Source of the DNA: Acanthococcus lagerstroemiae
Lineage: Eukaryota > Arthropoda > Insecta > Hemiptera > Eriococcidae
Reading direction: 5' to 3'
DNA length: 64,000 nucleotides
Assembly: GCA_031841125.1 (NCBI GenBank)
Contig: CM063109.1
Location: 28,327,538-28,391,537 of the forward strand
Below, piece after piece: positions 35,795 to 48,138 of this stretch. Both the position numbers and the translations under genes were made by a program. The first letter of the stretch is position 1. Each line of letters opens with the position of its first letter. The notes beneath the pieces were generated by a model. It did not search any database, had not been told where the DNA came from, and saw nothing but the letters and a program-made list of their open reading frames with translations.

Positions 35795-35975
35795 GGTCCT
35801 TTTTCCTGATTGCAATTTCCCGACAAAATCTTTTCCCGACCACCTTTTCTCCCAACCATCAAATTTCCTGGCTGCAATTTCTCGACAACCCCTTCTCCCG
35901 ACAAAATCTTTTCCCGACCATCAAATTTCCCAGCTGTAATTTCTCGACAACCCCTTTTCCCGAATCAAATTTTTT
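35795..35975 (+). repeat. Left inverted end of a MULE, built of CCCGACA motifs
   Basis: TTTCCCGACAA-type motifs repeat about seven times with CAATTTCTCGACAACC variants. The outer part (GGTCCTTTTTCCTGATTGCA, then TTTCCCGACA) matches in reverse complement the right end near 38,395-38,452. Confidence 0.65.
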
Positions 35976-36109
35976 GACAGAATTATATCTCGTTTGTTAG
36001 GGTTCCAATTTCATCGACAACCAGTAGGTCAGAACCGTCGGTTTAATTTTTGGTGTCACGATAATTATTTTAAAATAAGGTACCCTCCGCAAAGCTATCG
36101 GCATTGCAT

Positions 36110-37861
36110 AGAAGTTTTCGAAATGGCAACAGTAACAGGAAAGAAACTGTTCGTAGACGGCTTCATCTACCTGAAATCCCGAGGGCGGAACGCCCGGACT
36201 CACTGGGACTGTCAATGAGTTTGATCTGGCGAGTGTTCTGTGCGAGCTGTGACAATTAAGCCTGTAGGACACAGAACTGGAGATCCTGTTAATGTTGTGA
36301 CTGGACCAGACACGTGGGCGCACACACCCGCACCGAACCGAAAGACTGTGAAAGCCGAAATATTGGTGGAATAGATCAAACGCAAGGCTGAAGAACACCC
36401 TGAGCAGCCACCACGTCAGTTAGTCCGTGATGAATTACCCAAGTTCCCTCAACTTCTCGAAAGAGAGTCCATTCGTAGGATAATTCAGCACCACCAAATC
36501 GCTGAACTACAAGATCTACCACTCCAATATCAGCAAACACTACAAGGGGAGCCATTTGTACTAGCAGACAATCGTGGTATACCCAATGTAGACAGAGTGA
36601 TCGTATTCGAGACGAGGAAGAACGTTAAGATGCTTTGTAGAAGTCCAGTATGGTTTCTGGACAGCACTTCTAAAGTTAGCCCCACCATTTTTACACAGCT
36701 TTTCACAATTATTGGAATATAAAGGAGAAACCACTTGGACGGCGAAGACACTCCTCTACCGTATATATACGCCTTCCTAGAAGGAAAGTGTACAGACGAG
36801 TATGCCACAATATTGGAAAATGTCAAAAATGAGGTGGCGTGATACCGTGTTCATTCCTGCACCCCCTTGACGCTGATGGCAGACTTCGAGCTAGGCATCA
36901 TTAATGCTGCTCAAGAATTTTACCCAAGAGTATCAATTAAATGTTGCTTTTTCCACCTCGGCCAGAACGTTTACAGGCACATACAGGTGCTAAGATTACA
37001 TCAGGGGTACAATGATGAAGACGACAGGAGTATCAAGACACACACCCACATGGTATCAGCTCTTGCTTACGTTCCATTGGCAGAAGTTGTGCGGGTTCAT
37101 GAACTTCAATTCGACGATGCACCAATGGAAATTCTTCCTTCGTACAACTACTTCGACACTAATTACATCCGCGGTACACCCGCCGTAGGTCGACGACGAG
37201 CTGTGCCACCTAAGTACAAACCGGAAATATAGAATCAGCGTGACGCGATACTGGCCAACTCTCACAGAACTAACAATGTTAGTCCAAGGATATTAGGGGG
37301 AAGGTTGGTCCACTTAGCAAGGCGCAACTACGTCAATAACGTCACTGGATTGAAACTCACACAGGCCGCTTATGGGAATACAGCTTTTTTCGATTTTCAC
37401 TCATAATTGATGGCTTCAACATATTTTTCTGCTATTTTTACCGTATCTAACATTCAATTGGCTACCGCTTAAAAGAAAACGCCCTCCACAACAAAAATTC
37501 AATTTTCCCATTACTTTCTCATGAAGTGAATTTCGGTGTGGGTGAGATGGGAAGAATTGTTGCAGGTTGCCTAACCGAGTGGACCAACCTTCCCTCTAAT
37601 ATCCTAGTGGCACAACAGGTTCAGAGTGATTGTAGGCAAAACATCACCCTGGCCTGTATGCTGCAATCAGAACTACAAAAGGAGCAGGGAAACACCGAAA
37701 CCTGCTTGGCTAAATTAAACCTTGGAAGGCGTGTGAAAAACTCTCCTGCAAAAAAATGGCTGTCTTTACAAGATTGTATTCGTAGCATTACTCTCGAACT
37801 TGACGATTATGTAGAGCAGCGTTACCAATTTACAACTTCAGAGTTGCCTGGGATTGTATAA
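36110..37861 (+). mobile_element. FLYWCH zinc finger-MULE transposase relic
   Basis: On the plus strand a FLYWCH-like module comes first (GKKLFVDGFIYLKSRGRNAR, then THWDC, and after two stops CRAVTI-like sequence, 36140-36270). The MULE transposase follows: a DELPKFPQLLERES linker, FVLADN and VWFLDSTSKV, YAFLEGKCTDEYATILENVK, then MADFELGIINAAQEFYP with CCFFHLGQNVYRHIQ (36,879-37,000). Next come DDRSIKTHTHMVSALAYVPL and the C-terminal WHNRF and LGRRVKNSPAKKWLSLQD blocks (37,609-37,830). Several stops and frameshifts break it. D in LADFE-type motifs is the catalytic acid. A 321-bp MITE sits between the NNVS and WHNRF codons. Confidence 0.85.
37284..37604. mobile_element. 321-bp MITE inserted in the MULE transposase
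   Basis: The ends GGATATTAGGGGGAAGGTTG (37,288 on) and the reverse complement of 37,577-37,604 match over about 27 bases with three mismatches. TAGT at 37,280-37,283 and 37,605-37,608 is a possible target duplication, though the left end has four extra bases (CCAA). It disrupts transposase codons, so it is younger than the MULE. Confidence 0.8.
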
Positions 37862-38344
37862 TAAAAATGCCTAAGATAGCCGGAGATTACAGGAAATTTT
37901 TGGAACAAGAGTTCGAGCAAATAATTTATTTTTCGAAGCTAGCACTAGTACTGACACACCAACCAACAACTAAAAACATGAATTCATTAAGCTTTCTAAG
38001 TTGTGATTTTTCAATTGATCAACAAAAACAGACACCGAACTAGGCCAACTGATGAATGAAAGAATGATAATTAGTAGCTCTCAGCACGCAGCAAAATTGC
38101 CAACATTCAAAAATGTGAAATGTAAAAAATAAGTGTAGACAGAAAATGCCGGAAAAATCTAGAAAATACCCGAGTGTCGGGAAAATACCGGAAGAATCTA
38201 GAATTGCCTAAGATCTCATGCAATCGCCGGAGGGTTGGTAACACTGATGTGGAGCTTAATTCAGAACTGGTCTTCCTCCGTTTACTCGCCGACACTATCA
38301 TTTTATCATGATAACGTATATATCATTAAAATAATTTTTTTTTG

Positions 38345-38455
38345 TAAGTGTCGGGATTTGAGCTGTCGGGAAACTGTTTGTCGGAAAATCAGTTGTGATA
38401 TTTTTCGTCGGGAAAACAGTCTGTCGGGAAACTGCATTCGGGAAAATGACCTTTT
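38345..38455 (-). repeat. Right inverted end of the MULE
   Basis: TGTCGGGAAA-type motifs occur about six times. They are the inverted complement of the left end. TTACCTA...CAGGG follows here (38,455-38,468) and precedes the left end (35,780-35,791), so a target duplication of that kind is possible but imprecise. Confidence 0.65.
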
Positions 38456-38469
38456 ACCTATACAGGGTG

Positions 38470-40545
38470 TTCCGAAGTGGACAATAAAACTTCACCTGGT
38501 TATACACCAGACTAAGTACATCGATGTTATACGGGTTGAACCGCTTTGCAACGTGAAGGCACTGTGGTGTTGAGAAGTAAATTTTAATTTTTGTTTATTG
38601 AAAAATCGAATAAAAAATTATGAACTTTTTGTATTACAAGAAGCATCGAGGAGAAATACTACAACAGAGACTTCAAATTTATAAAGCAAAACGAAAAGAA
38701 CTAAGGAAATGTCAGCGTGAACAATTAAAAAATTACCTAAGATTGTATGTGTAAGTTGTGGTAGATTATTTTTTTGATCGTTCTATGTCAACGCTGAGTT
38801 ATGAAGTTATGAAGAACAAATGTACTTCCAATGTTCTCAAAACTGAACGCCCGTTAACAAGTTCTGATAGTATTGGCGATAATCTTGGTTATGCCTGTTC
38901 AAACTGAAATGGCAAACTTGACTTGAATCGAAAGAAAATTTCTCATTTGAATCGAAATGAAATACTTCCTTTGTCTTTTCGACCATAAATGGTCGAAGGT
39001 CTTTAGCGGATGAAGAATTACGATTTTTTAAGATACCACCCGAACTAATAGAATTGGTTGAATTAAATAATATAAAAGATTAGAAGAACATTTTCTAGCT
39101 CCATGAATCCGTTTTATTCACATTTGAGAGTCATTCGCATGCAATGGATACTTGAAAACGCTGAAGATCAGAATTTTTTGAGAAAGTTTGAATTCCTTTG
39201 GTAACGCAAACGTTGCCGAAAGTGTAAGTCAAAAATTAAACTGTTATTTAATGAAATCGATAATCCGATAAGACCATGAGAAATTAACGAAAAACGAAAA
39301 TTCTGAATTATACAGAGAACAGAGAAGACAGACGAGGTATTACAAAATATGACACGAAAGATGAAACTCGAAACTCACTTGGGCGACCATAATACTACGA
39401 GCTTCGAACATTTATCCTGATAAATGATCGCAGATTACGATACACGTCTTTATCACTTATCATACGCTACCAACTTGATAACAGGAAAGGTGAATGGAGT
39501 ATGCAATATGGAGTTCCAGAAATGCCCCTATAGTCAAAGAGAGAAAGTCGGTTAATGATCTTGACCTTTGCTGCGCGACTGCAGTCTGCAGCTTCGCAGT
39601 TTGAAGCTTTGGACTGACTTTAAATAGTAAAGGACATATGGGAGTGAAGGGTTGGCTTTTCCAGTTGACCCTTTTCTAGTAGTAAAGCTGTTTTTTCCCC
39701 TTTTTTCCCTTTTTTCCCTTCTTTTTTTTTTTGCAAACAGCTACACCCAGAAAGGGTATACGTTAGTCGCTCCAACAATCCAGTTACATTCGCCGTACTG
39801 CAACCAAATTTATCCCCTCAGTTATTATTCTCCTTTCTCGTTCCAAAAAAGGCGTTGGAACAAAAAAGTTCGTATTTTCACACGAATAAGAATCTTATAT
39901 CTGCGAGAATGTCTACAGAACGTTTACAACGTCAAATAAACTGTTCGTTGTAAGCGTTTTATTCTCGAGTTCTTACGATGCTGGCCGACGGCGAATAATA
40001 ACCAGAGTAGCACCAAGCAATTTACCATGAACTCGATTTTTGCCATAAAAACCTTTTTACGTACATAATTTGTGCTTACGTTTTCCACAGCAGGGGCACT
40101 ATTGCGATAGCATCCGAGTTACTATACTGCGTCTGATATTTGGCGAATGCGATAATAAAATTAAAAAAAAGAATGAAAAAAAAAGCACTGGAGCAAAGTT
40201 ACAATGGGCTCTCGACACAACATTATTCGGTAAAATGAGAAAATAACCGGCGGAGGTAAATCAAAACTAAACGTATATAAAGTACACATGATCCGGTTTA
40301 AAGATGAGGATTTGTGCAAACGTTTTGTACACGTGTCCATGGCTGGGAGCCTGGCAGTGATCAAATATTTCCTACAAAATCAAAGCATACGGTGACCAAT
40401 AAAGTAGTCTACTCTGAATACAACGATGTTTCCCAATACCGCGGCATAATTCTTCAATTTTTCAACGTTAAACACAGAGTAAGATTTACCTGAGACGCAA
40501 AAATGGGCATGAAACTAGTCTAGCATGTAGAGAAGGCCAAAAAAG
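38470..40545. other. Intergenic, nothing recognised
   Basis: It begins with ACAGGGTGTTCCGAAGTGG, a start resembling CAGGGTGTCTA at 44,378 and 63,877. No gene is seen. Confidence 0.4.
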
Positions 40546-41045
40546 TCTTTATGTATCTTCAGTAAGTCTGGAAGTCTCATAAAGGGCCACACAAGTCGGA
40601 ACAAATTTCCTTCACAAGTCTTTGCATTTACACGAGGGTCTGGTTAATTCTCACCGAGTCTGCAACGAGTTCTGAAAAGCTCTAACAAGTCTTAAGCAAG
40701 TCTTGGAAGAGTTTTATAGAGAGTCACATAAGTCTGGGGTAAGTTTTAAAGAGGATCATACAGGTCTGGACGAGTCTCGAAATATTAGCAAGTTTTGAAC
40801 AATTTTGTAGAAGTCTTAATGAGTCCGAACACATTTGGAAGGGTTTACACGGGCGTTAGATGTACCTGAGAGTTTCAGAGTCCATAGAACAAGCCTTGCC
40901 GAGTGTTGATGACTATTAACAAGCCTTAAATAGTTCTAGGGAAATCTGGCTAAACATGTTTGGAAGTCTTGGGGCTGGGCTTACATGAAGGTCTTGAAAA
41001 GTCATAGCGAGCTTTCAACAGAGCTAAAAAAGTTTTAGGTGAAGT
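40545..41045 (+). repeat. Degenerate minisatellite with an AAGTCT/GAGTCT core
   Basis: About 25 copies of an AAGTCTTG or GAGTCTGR core recur at irregular 18-26-base intervals. There is no coding potential. Confidence 0.65.
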
Positions 41046-43080
41046 AACAACGGGAAAAAGGCGAGGTAACAACGACGGTTGTAGAAAAGAAACTGGTCAA
41101 CCAGTAGAAAGAAGTTAGAGCTACAGGAAGCGGTTAATTTTTAGGAAATTTTACACTTCACTTTTCACATGTGACAAAAAACAAAAGAAAGACGCATGAA
41201 TATCGATCCATGGTAAAATAGTTCATCGATACGAATGGATACAAATGGTAAGGTTGATTGTTGGAGCCGTAAGTATACCACCGTCAAGTCTTTAACGTAC
41301 ACTCAGCTCTTTGAATGTGGGTAAGTCTTCATCAGTTTTAAACGAGTGCATGAGATTTCAAAGTTCATATTGTGTTTCGGTACAGTTTTGTGTAATAAAG
41401 CCGGAAAGTTGCCTTTCATTTTATTTCAATAAAGGTACATTTTTCCAGTACCATAATTGAAACAGCGTATCATTCTGTAGAACGTTTAATATCAATCACA
41501 AATTGATCGAAAACAATAAGGTTCTAACACAATTTTGAACGAGAAAAGGGTAAATTCACATAAAAGAAAGAGAAATGAATAATGTGCGCATAAAACAAAT
41601 AAAACTCTGACGAGCCTCTTGTGTCAGAGGAGACAATATTTTTGAGAAGGCAAATTGGAGCAGTGCAATGGGAGGGGCAATAAATGATATTTCTATTTTG
41701 CAAGGTAGTAGTGCCCCCGTGTCCCGACGTCATGCGACAAAAACTAACAAGAATTCCTAAGAAAATAAATCAAAAAACAAAGAACACTTAAAAAAAGTAC
41801 GAGAAAAGGAAGTAACCAAAAACTCCATTTATATTTGGAAGAAAGTAGTCAAGTTTCGCTTCTTTTAGTGTCAAACATGTTTTTTTCAGTACCAAAAACT
41901 GCATTTTTACCACCAGATGAATGCCAAAAACGCTATTTTTTACGACTGCAACTTCCAGTGTGTAATAATAGACGAATCTTTCCAGACTAGGGTTACGTTC
42001 ACTGAACAAAAATTTTGACTAGGGCACATTTTCCAGCGAACTGATACACACCCCCCAATATATACCATCGAGGTTATGAGAAGAATAAGCAGCAGGTTTT
42101 CAAACCAAGAATAACGAGTCGGTATACAGTTAAAATAGCTAATTGACAGGCAACGCAAAATGGCCACAATTTCTAAGTCTCTGAAACGACACCACAGTGA
42201 CGATTTCACAACCAATCAGAAAGCTCCGCCGTAAATCGCTATTGTTGTCTCAACATTATCATGCTGAGGAATTGGCAGCCATTTTGCTAAGCTTCGTTCT
42301 CGGTTGTGAATCGCTACAATGTCAATCCATCAAGTGGAGTTCAAGAAGCTACAAAACTGCGGCTATTTTGTGTCGCCTCTTGTCAACCGCAGACGTGTGC
42401 AATTTGCTATTGACAAATTTTCCAAGTAAATCATAAAAATCATACATGCACCCTGCCATTTCGATTCCAGATAGTCAATGCAAGAAGCCCCGAATTACCT
42501 TGCACAGTACAGACTTCAAAGAACAAGACTAGGTGAGGTTAGTGTTAGTCTTCTAATCATTCCATTCTTTAAGCTACTCACTTCGGTCTTCACTTGGATG
42601 TTCCTCAGACTTTCATTGCATTACATTATCGTTCACATAGGTGATGGAAATTTCAGGCCGGAGGGGCGAGGGGGTGACCAACCATTCTCAAAGTGTCTAA
42701 GGGAAATGTGAAAGAAATTCATTTTTAGTATTTTCAGAGCTACATATTTTCAAAAGTAACGGTGTTTTGTAGCCTAGGAATGTTACAGGTATTAAGTTTG
42801 GATTTTCATATCTAAACGAAGAAGCATGAATAAAACTTTGAATTATTGTTCCACCGCCAATGCAGATGTATTTGAAACCCTCGAAAATATACTTTAGATA
42901 CGAAGATAGCCAGAAAAATCTTGGAGCTTGCTTTTCGAATCGGTTTTTCCTTATACAGGTGAAACAACCTTATTCACAGAGTGTCTGCCAGATTGCAAAA
43001 GTTGAATATATTATGCTAAATGCCATTTTATGTACTTTTCTAATGTTATTATTTATTTATTTCTTATTTGTTACTTTGAA
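41046..43080. other. Intergenic, no supported gene
   Basis: Open stretches at 42197-42436 and 42478-42711 lack a recognised domain. Confidence 0.4.
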
Positions 43081-43200
43081 TATAGGGCGCCGCTGCATCC
43101 TAGTCCGCCCAACGTTGGGCATAAGCATTCGTCATCCTGGCCCATGCTCCCCTGTTTTGGGCAGTACTCGACCATCGCAATCCCACTAATCCTATTATCT
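43081..43200 (+). repeat. Probable LINE 3' UTR fragment
   Basis: GGCGCCGCTGCATCCTAGTC, then the perfect palindrome GCCCAACGTTGGGC (43,108-43,121), then a GC-rich segment stand out from AT-rich flanks. The palindrome is common in insect repeat 3' ends, so this is probably a dispersed element remnant. Confidence 0.35.
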
Positions 43201-44565
43201 CTATATTTTGTATTAATTTAATAATAAAACCTAGCGTCGGTATAGTATTTTATTATTTTTCATTTTTACTGAAACATTAGAAGGAAATGAATGGGGAAAT
43301 AATGAAAAATTTGAGTATTCTGTTTGTTGTCACAAAGTTAGGAACAATTACGCCAGTACACAACTCACAGTACTCGGGTAACTCTCTATGTGTAGAGGGC
43401 GCTGCAGTGTCATTCTATTTTTTATAATCAATATTGATCCTTTAATGCATTGTGTAAATTATTTATTAAAAAAAAAAAATACTTTTTCACTGAAAAATAT
43501 GCCGTTTATATAATTTATACGCCCGGTAGAGACCCTGATTCATTATACTATACATATTAATAATAGATACAAAGCTCGAATCCTGTACCTTAACTTTCAA
43601 TTCTCTTTTTCCTCTAGGAGGCAGAATCTAGGTTTTCAAAAGATCGAGAAGATGTGTTACATGTGCGAAGAGCTGGACATATCCTGACATTCGGTTCCGT
43701 TCTTTTTCACGGCGAAGGGACGATCAGTCATGTTTCCATATTTAAGAACCCTCAAGTACCGAGAGATGTCTACACGGGTTGTCTCTTCTTCACAATAACC
43801 TACACATGTTAGATGCATAAATCATGAATCCGAGATACGGAGAAAACTTGAGAAATCTTAACTCTATAATCCTTTTCTTGGTGAGCCGGCGATCACCGAT
43901 TTCCACTTATAGATAACACGTTTTCATCATCATCAGATGCTGTCAGTTGCCGGACGTAAGCAATCTTGATTTCTGACGCACGACTTTCCTGAGTACGGCT
44001 AGTTGGGGTAGTTTGCAATTGCTTTCCTCAGGATACGTTGCGTCATAGTTTTCCTTTTCTGTGCCGAACAGTGTGCATGCGTCACTTGTTTAAGACATGT
44101 ACATACACACAGTACCCGATCTCTCTGATATTGGTGGTAACACGCCCTGCAAATGTAATGTCTAGTTCAATGTGGTTTTTGGCGTTCGTTGTCCTTCTCT
44201 GTGCCGAAAACCAGAGTTCCTAGATAAGAACTTGAAAAATGTACCAGCAAGAAACGTTTTAAGATGGCACCTGATATCAAATGAAATCTACCAAATAAAA
44301 TATGCGATATTTAAAACTGTTATAGCAAAAATCTTTTTAGTTCAAAAAAAAAAAAACACAACTTAAAATATGTCAGTACAGGGTGTCTACTAGAATTGAT
44401 AAGAAAACAAAAATGACTTCAGATGACCTTTATCGGATTTTCTAGTAGCCTCATAAAATTTTTTACTCGCTCCGATCGCTTACTTTTCTGTTGCTTCCCT
44501 ACTTTCAGAATCAGGATTACCTTTATTGGGAATGTTATTAGTACATGTTGGATAACACGATTTAG
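43201..44565. other. Intergenic with dispersed repeat pieces
   Basis: 44,110-44,163 (CAGTACCCGATCTCTCTGAT, then GGTAACACGCCCTGC) matches 48,737-48,789 next to the hairpin-ended units. At 44,378 CAGGGTGTCTACTAG begins another repeat. Confidence 0.5.
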
Positions 44566-44900
44566 AGCCCGGAATAGGGCTCACAAAATCATTCCGAGCC
44601 CATAAAGAGGAAAGGCTTTCTGCAACCGATTCCATTCGTGCCTATTTTTTAAAAGTTTTTGAAAGTTTTGGGGTTTGAGGAATTTATTGATATCGTCCTT
44701 CCATCTTGGTTTCTGACGCCCTCTCTTCCTCTCGTAATTTAAAGGTTGCCAGAAAGTGGCTCTGTAGGTCCATCAGTCGTCCGTGAGGCGGGAGACGAGG
44801 CCTGCCCACCTCCATTTCATGCGACGGATATGTCTTATTACATCAACGTTGTGTCTCATAACTCTTTGTCTTCTTGATACCCAATATAGAACGCTCTAAG
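44565..44900 (-). mobile_element. LINE C-terminal fragment
   Basis: On the minus strand the end of a pol protein is visible: VDVIRHIRRMKWRWAGLVSR, WQPLNYERKRGRQKPRWKDD, then NRHEWNRLQKAF. This is the signature after the RT domain in craft/RTE-like LINEs. The rest of the element is absent. Confidence 0.8.
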
Positions 44901-45884
44901 GAGTTTTGGGTAAAACATTTTTGCTCGCTCTGATCGCTTACTTTTCTCTTGCTTCCCTACTTTATGTTGCATCAAAAACATCACTCTCATTCTTTCTTTC
45001 TATTTCATTTATACTCGCTGACTATTTACTCATTAGCTGATGTCTGTAGAATAAAATTATGACATTTTGCCAGTTTTCCCTAATTATTTAATAGGATAAA
45101 AATTTTTTAGATGACCTACAGCGAATAAAAGATGATCAGATGCGCTAATGTTAGACAAAACGATTTTTTGTCATTCTATCAAACGAGCATTTCATTTTTG
45201 TTTTTAATGTCATGAGTTTTGTCATGTTTGGAGTTCTGTCATTTAGTTTTTTCATGGTTCTGTTAAGTCGTGACAAAATTATTTTGTCAAAATGGCAATA
45301 CCTATTAATTTACAGGTATTTTTACATACAATCCAATTCCACCAATGTCATTCCAACAAAAGATGCATAGTAGTCAATAACTGTATTTTGAAAATTAAAG
45401 AGCTTGAGTTTCCCATGAAAGCATACAGCAGAATAGCAGCAGTTATATTGCTGTCTGCCGACGAAGCTGAAATTTCAAAACTGATTTCGGTGGTTTCAAG
45501 AGTTCTTCAAATTATTTAACCTTATTAGGGACGTGAAAGAATAAAGAATACAATAAGAATAAAAGCAAAAGACAAGAATGAAATAAGTAAGACAGCAAGA
45601 AGGTAAATAGTACACGACAATAACAGGAGGATAAAGTGATGGAAAGAAAAGGTTCTTCTATAAGCTGGCTCATCCTTAACATTCTTGATCAACTAGCACT
45701 AGACAGACTTGTGTGAAGCCATACAAAATTTCAGCTGCTCAGGTCACCTTGCCTTTTTATTTAGAACTCTGTTCAATTAATACGAGTATGAAACAATCTT
45801 TTCGAGTATTTAATATTTACCATTTTTATTCTAATATGAGAACAACAAAGAACTCGTGATTTTTATTTCTGTTTATTATTAGAA
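44901..45884. other. Intergenic with TTTTGTCAT-rich repeats
   Basis: From about 45,150 to 45,295 TTTTGTCAT/TGTCAT motifs recur in one orientation. The same motif field returns at 48,295-48,480 on the other side of the nested LINE. An open frame at 45292-45519 has no recognised motif. Confidence 0.4.
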
Positions 45885-46346
45885 CCAAGCAACATGCGAT
45901 CACACTGACGTCCTTAACCAAGTCCTCGAGAAAGCACGAGAATATAACTTTCATGTTTAGCTAGCCTTCATCGACTTCAACAAGGCCTTCAACAATATCT
46001 TCCATGGCGTAGTGTGGACGGCCTTGGCGAAACAAGGAGTTCACTCAAGTTTTATAAGAGTACTAAGCAACTTTTATAAAAACTCAACAGCATTGTATAT
46101 CAAAACCGACACAAAAGGAAGGGAATTCAAAATTCAAAGACGGGTGAAACAAGGCGACCAGCGTTTTCCGAACATTTTTAACAGCGCACTAGAACATGCC
46201 TTCCATAATTTGAAATGGAAAAATAAGGGTCTGAAAATGAATGATGAATTCCTCAACAACATGAGATTTGCCAATGACGTTGTTCTGCTGGGGGGGAAAT
46301 ATTTGAACTGGGCAAACAACAACAACAGCATTAGAACTAAACCTAA

Positions 46347-46651
46347 CTGATAAGTGAACGGTGATGGTTACTTGGACACCCGTAAGAAAAACACATGGAG
46401 CAAAGATCATTATGTTACTACCTGAGAACAAGAAATTTCTTAGAAGGTATAAATTTTTAATCCAGAAGGTTTTCAGCATCCGCTAATAAACTTCTGGTTA
46501 CCAACAAATTTTTTATTCTCAGGTAGTAACATAATGACCTTTGCTCCGTGTGTTTTTCTTATGGGAGTCAAAAGGTTCGTAGGCCAAAAGTTGGGTATTT
46601 TTTGCTAACAGTAACTCGCTGTGTGACGTCATATCACCGTTCGCTTATCAG
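46347..46651. mobile_element. Foldback MITE in the LINE
   Basis: The ends CTGATAAGTGAACGGTGAT and the reverse complement of 46,633-46,651 match with one difference. A longer inner block (GTAAGAAAAACACATGGAGC through CTACCTGAGA) also pairs with 46,520-46,562. The left arm lacks about 50 bases present in the right arm. Its target duplication is unclear. Confidence 0.75.
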
Positions 46652-47090
46652 GAAATACCTATTCGACGCTAGCGCTTCTACAATTTGCGCAGTCCCAATT
46701 CACGAGCTCGAAGAAATGATACGGGAACTCAGCAGAGAATGTGCGAAAATAGGACTAACGATGAATACCACAAAAACAAAAATCGTATCGTCGGACGACA
46801 CAGTAGTAGAGGTCCGGGCTGATAGTCTTGAAATAAATAAAGTCCCGGAGTATACATACCTTGGGCAGATAATGTCAACAAAAAACAAAATGAATGCAGA
46901 AATAGGAATGCGCATAGCGAACGAGTGGAAAGCCTTCTGGGCACAAGAACATATTTTCAAAAGCAGGATGAAAATCTCAACCAAGGTAAAGATACTCCAA
47001 AGCTGTGTAATAACAGTTCTCACATACGGATCTGGGCTATGACAAAGAGAAAAAATATTTTAAGACTTGAAACGATGCAATACTCCATAC

Positions 47091-47747
47091 TTTTCCCCTA
47101 ATTTGCTCTCAACCCGAGCCCTGGAATCCGCCCTTTCGAGCATTACCCACGGACGTACTACATTCAACTGGATTCTTCACTACATGTAGTTTGTGGACTA
47201 GCGAGTGTGCCGAAAAGGGCAGTAAGGGACTGGCCACGCCCATTGCGGCAAGCATCAACAATGAGCTAAATGTAAACTTCCGAGAAAATGAGGATGAATA
47301 ACCATTTTTTGGCGGTAGGATTAATTTTTTATTAAAACAAAATAAGGTTTTCAGATGGGACAACATTTTCTCTCAATGTTCTAATACTTATTTTAAAATT
47401 AATCTCGACAGATATGACGAAATGAACGAAATATTTAAGACATAATCAACATTTCCCATTTCACAGCAGCAGTCGGCAATGATGTTTACCGCAATGGGCG
47501 GAGCTTACATTCCCTGCACACTTCTATTTCAGCACACTCCATTTGCCTAGAGTGAAGAGTCCAGTTTAATGTAGCAGTAGCACGTCCGTGGCATTACCTC
47601 AGAGACCTTGGAGGCTTGTTAGGGCTGTCTTAGCTCTATTCCTTTCTGGCCGAAAAACCGGCTAGGTCGAAATCTGGCAAGCGAACCCGGGACCTCCGGA
47701 TTAGAAGACCAACGCGCTATTGACTCGGCCAACCAGACTCCAATAAG
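47091..47747 (-). mobile_element. tRNA-Arg-derived SINE, minus orientation, split by a MITE
   Basis: Read on the minus strand, the head at 47,747-47,680 has an A box (TTGGCCGAGTCAATAGCGC), an Arg-TCT-like loop (CTTCTAA) and a B-box-like GGTTCGCTTGCC. The body (AGACAGCCCTAACAAGCC, then GGTAATGC) continues across the MITE to 47,104. TACTCCATAC (47,081-47,090) and TACTCCATGC (47,748-47,757) flank it as a 10-bp target duplication within LINE codons. Confidence 0.85.
47147..47591. mobile_element. 445-bp MITE inserted in the SINE, 6-bp target duplication
   Basis: CATTAC flanks it at 47,141-47,146 and 47,592-47,597; removing one copy and the element restores the SINE body seen in other copies. The ends CCACGGACGT...ACGTCCGTGG are inverted and similarity extends about 90 bases inward (ACATTMAACTGGA, TCTTCACT, CGCCCATTGCGG). 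It has no coding sequence. Confidence 0.9.
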
Positions 47748-48020
47748 TACTCCATGCTACGTAGCATCCTAGGATTATCCTTTAAGGATAAAGTAAGGAA
47801 TTATAAAATTGTGGAAAAAACGAAGATGGTGGACATTGGGTACATAATTAAGAAATTGAAATTCAAGTATGCAGGACATCCAGCCAGGGAGGGAAACCGA
47901 AAATGGGGATACAAGCTGTCGGTCTGGACTTTCTATGGTAACAAAAGGAAAAGGGGCCGCCTCCAATCCGGTGGCGCGACGAAATAGTTACAAGAGTGGA
48001 TCCAGGATGGATGGGGGTGG

Positions 48021-48138
48021 GGTCTGGTTGGCAAGAAATGAAGAGGGCTAAGACAGCCCTAATAGCCTTCCCGACGTCTCTGAGGTAATGCTCAAAAGAG
48101 CGGATTCCAGAGCTCGGCTTGAGAGCAAAATTAGAAAA
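48021..48138 (+). mobile_element. Internally deleted SINE with a 16-bp target duplication
   Basis: GGATGGATGGGGGTGG (48,005-48,020) and GGATAGATGGGGGTGG (48,139-48,154) flank it. The head keeps only GTCTGGTTGGC, and the body then matches the SINE family through GAGAGCAAAATTAG. The long duplication is typical of LINE-driven insertion. Confidence 0.85.

Noticed and set aside
45292..45519. 75-codon open frame (KELEFPMKAYSRIAAVILLS and so on)
   Set aside because: The composition is protein-like, but no splice signals, domain or homologous context could be seen.
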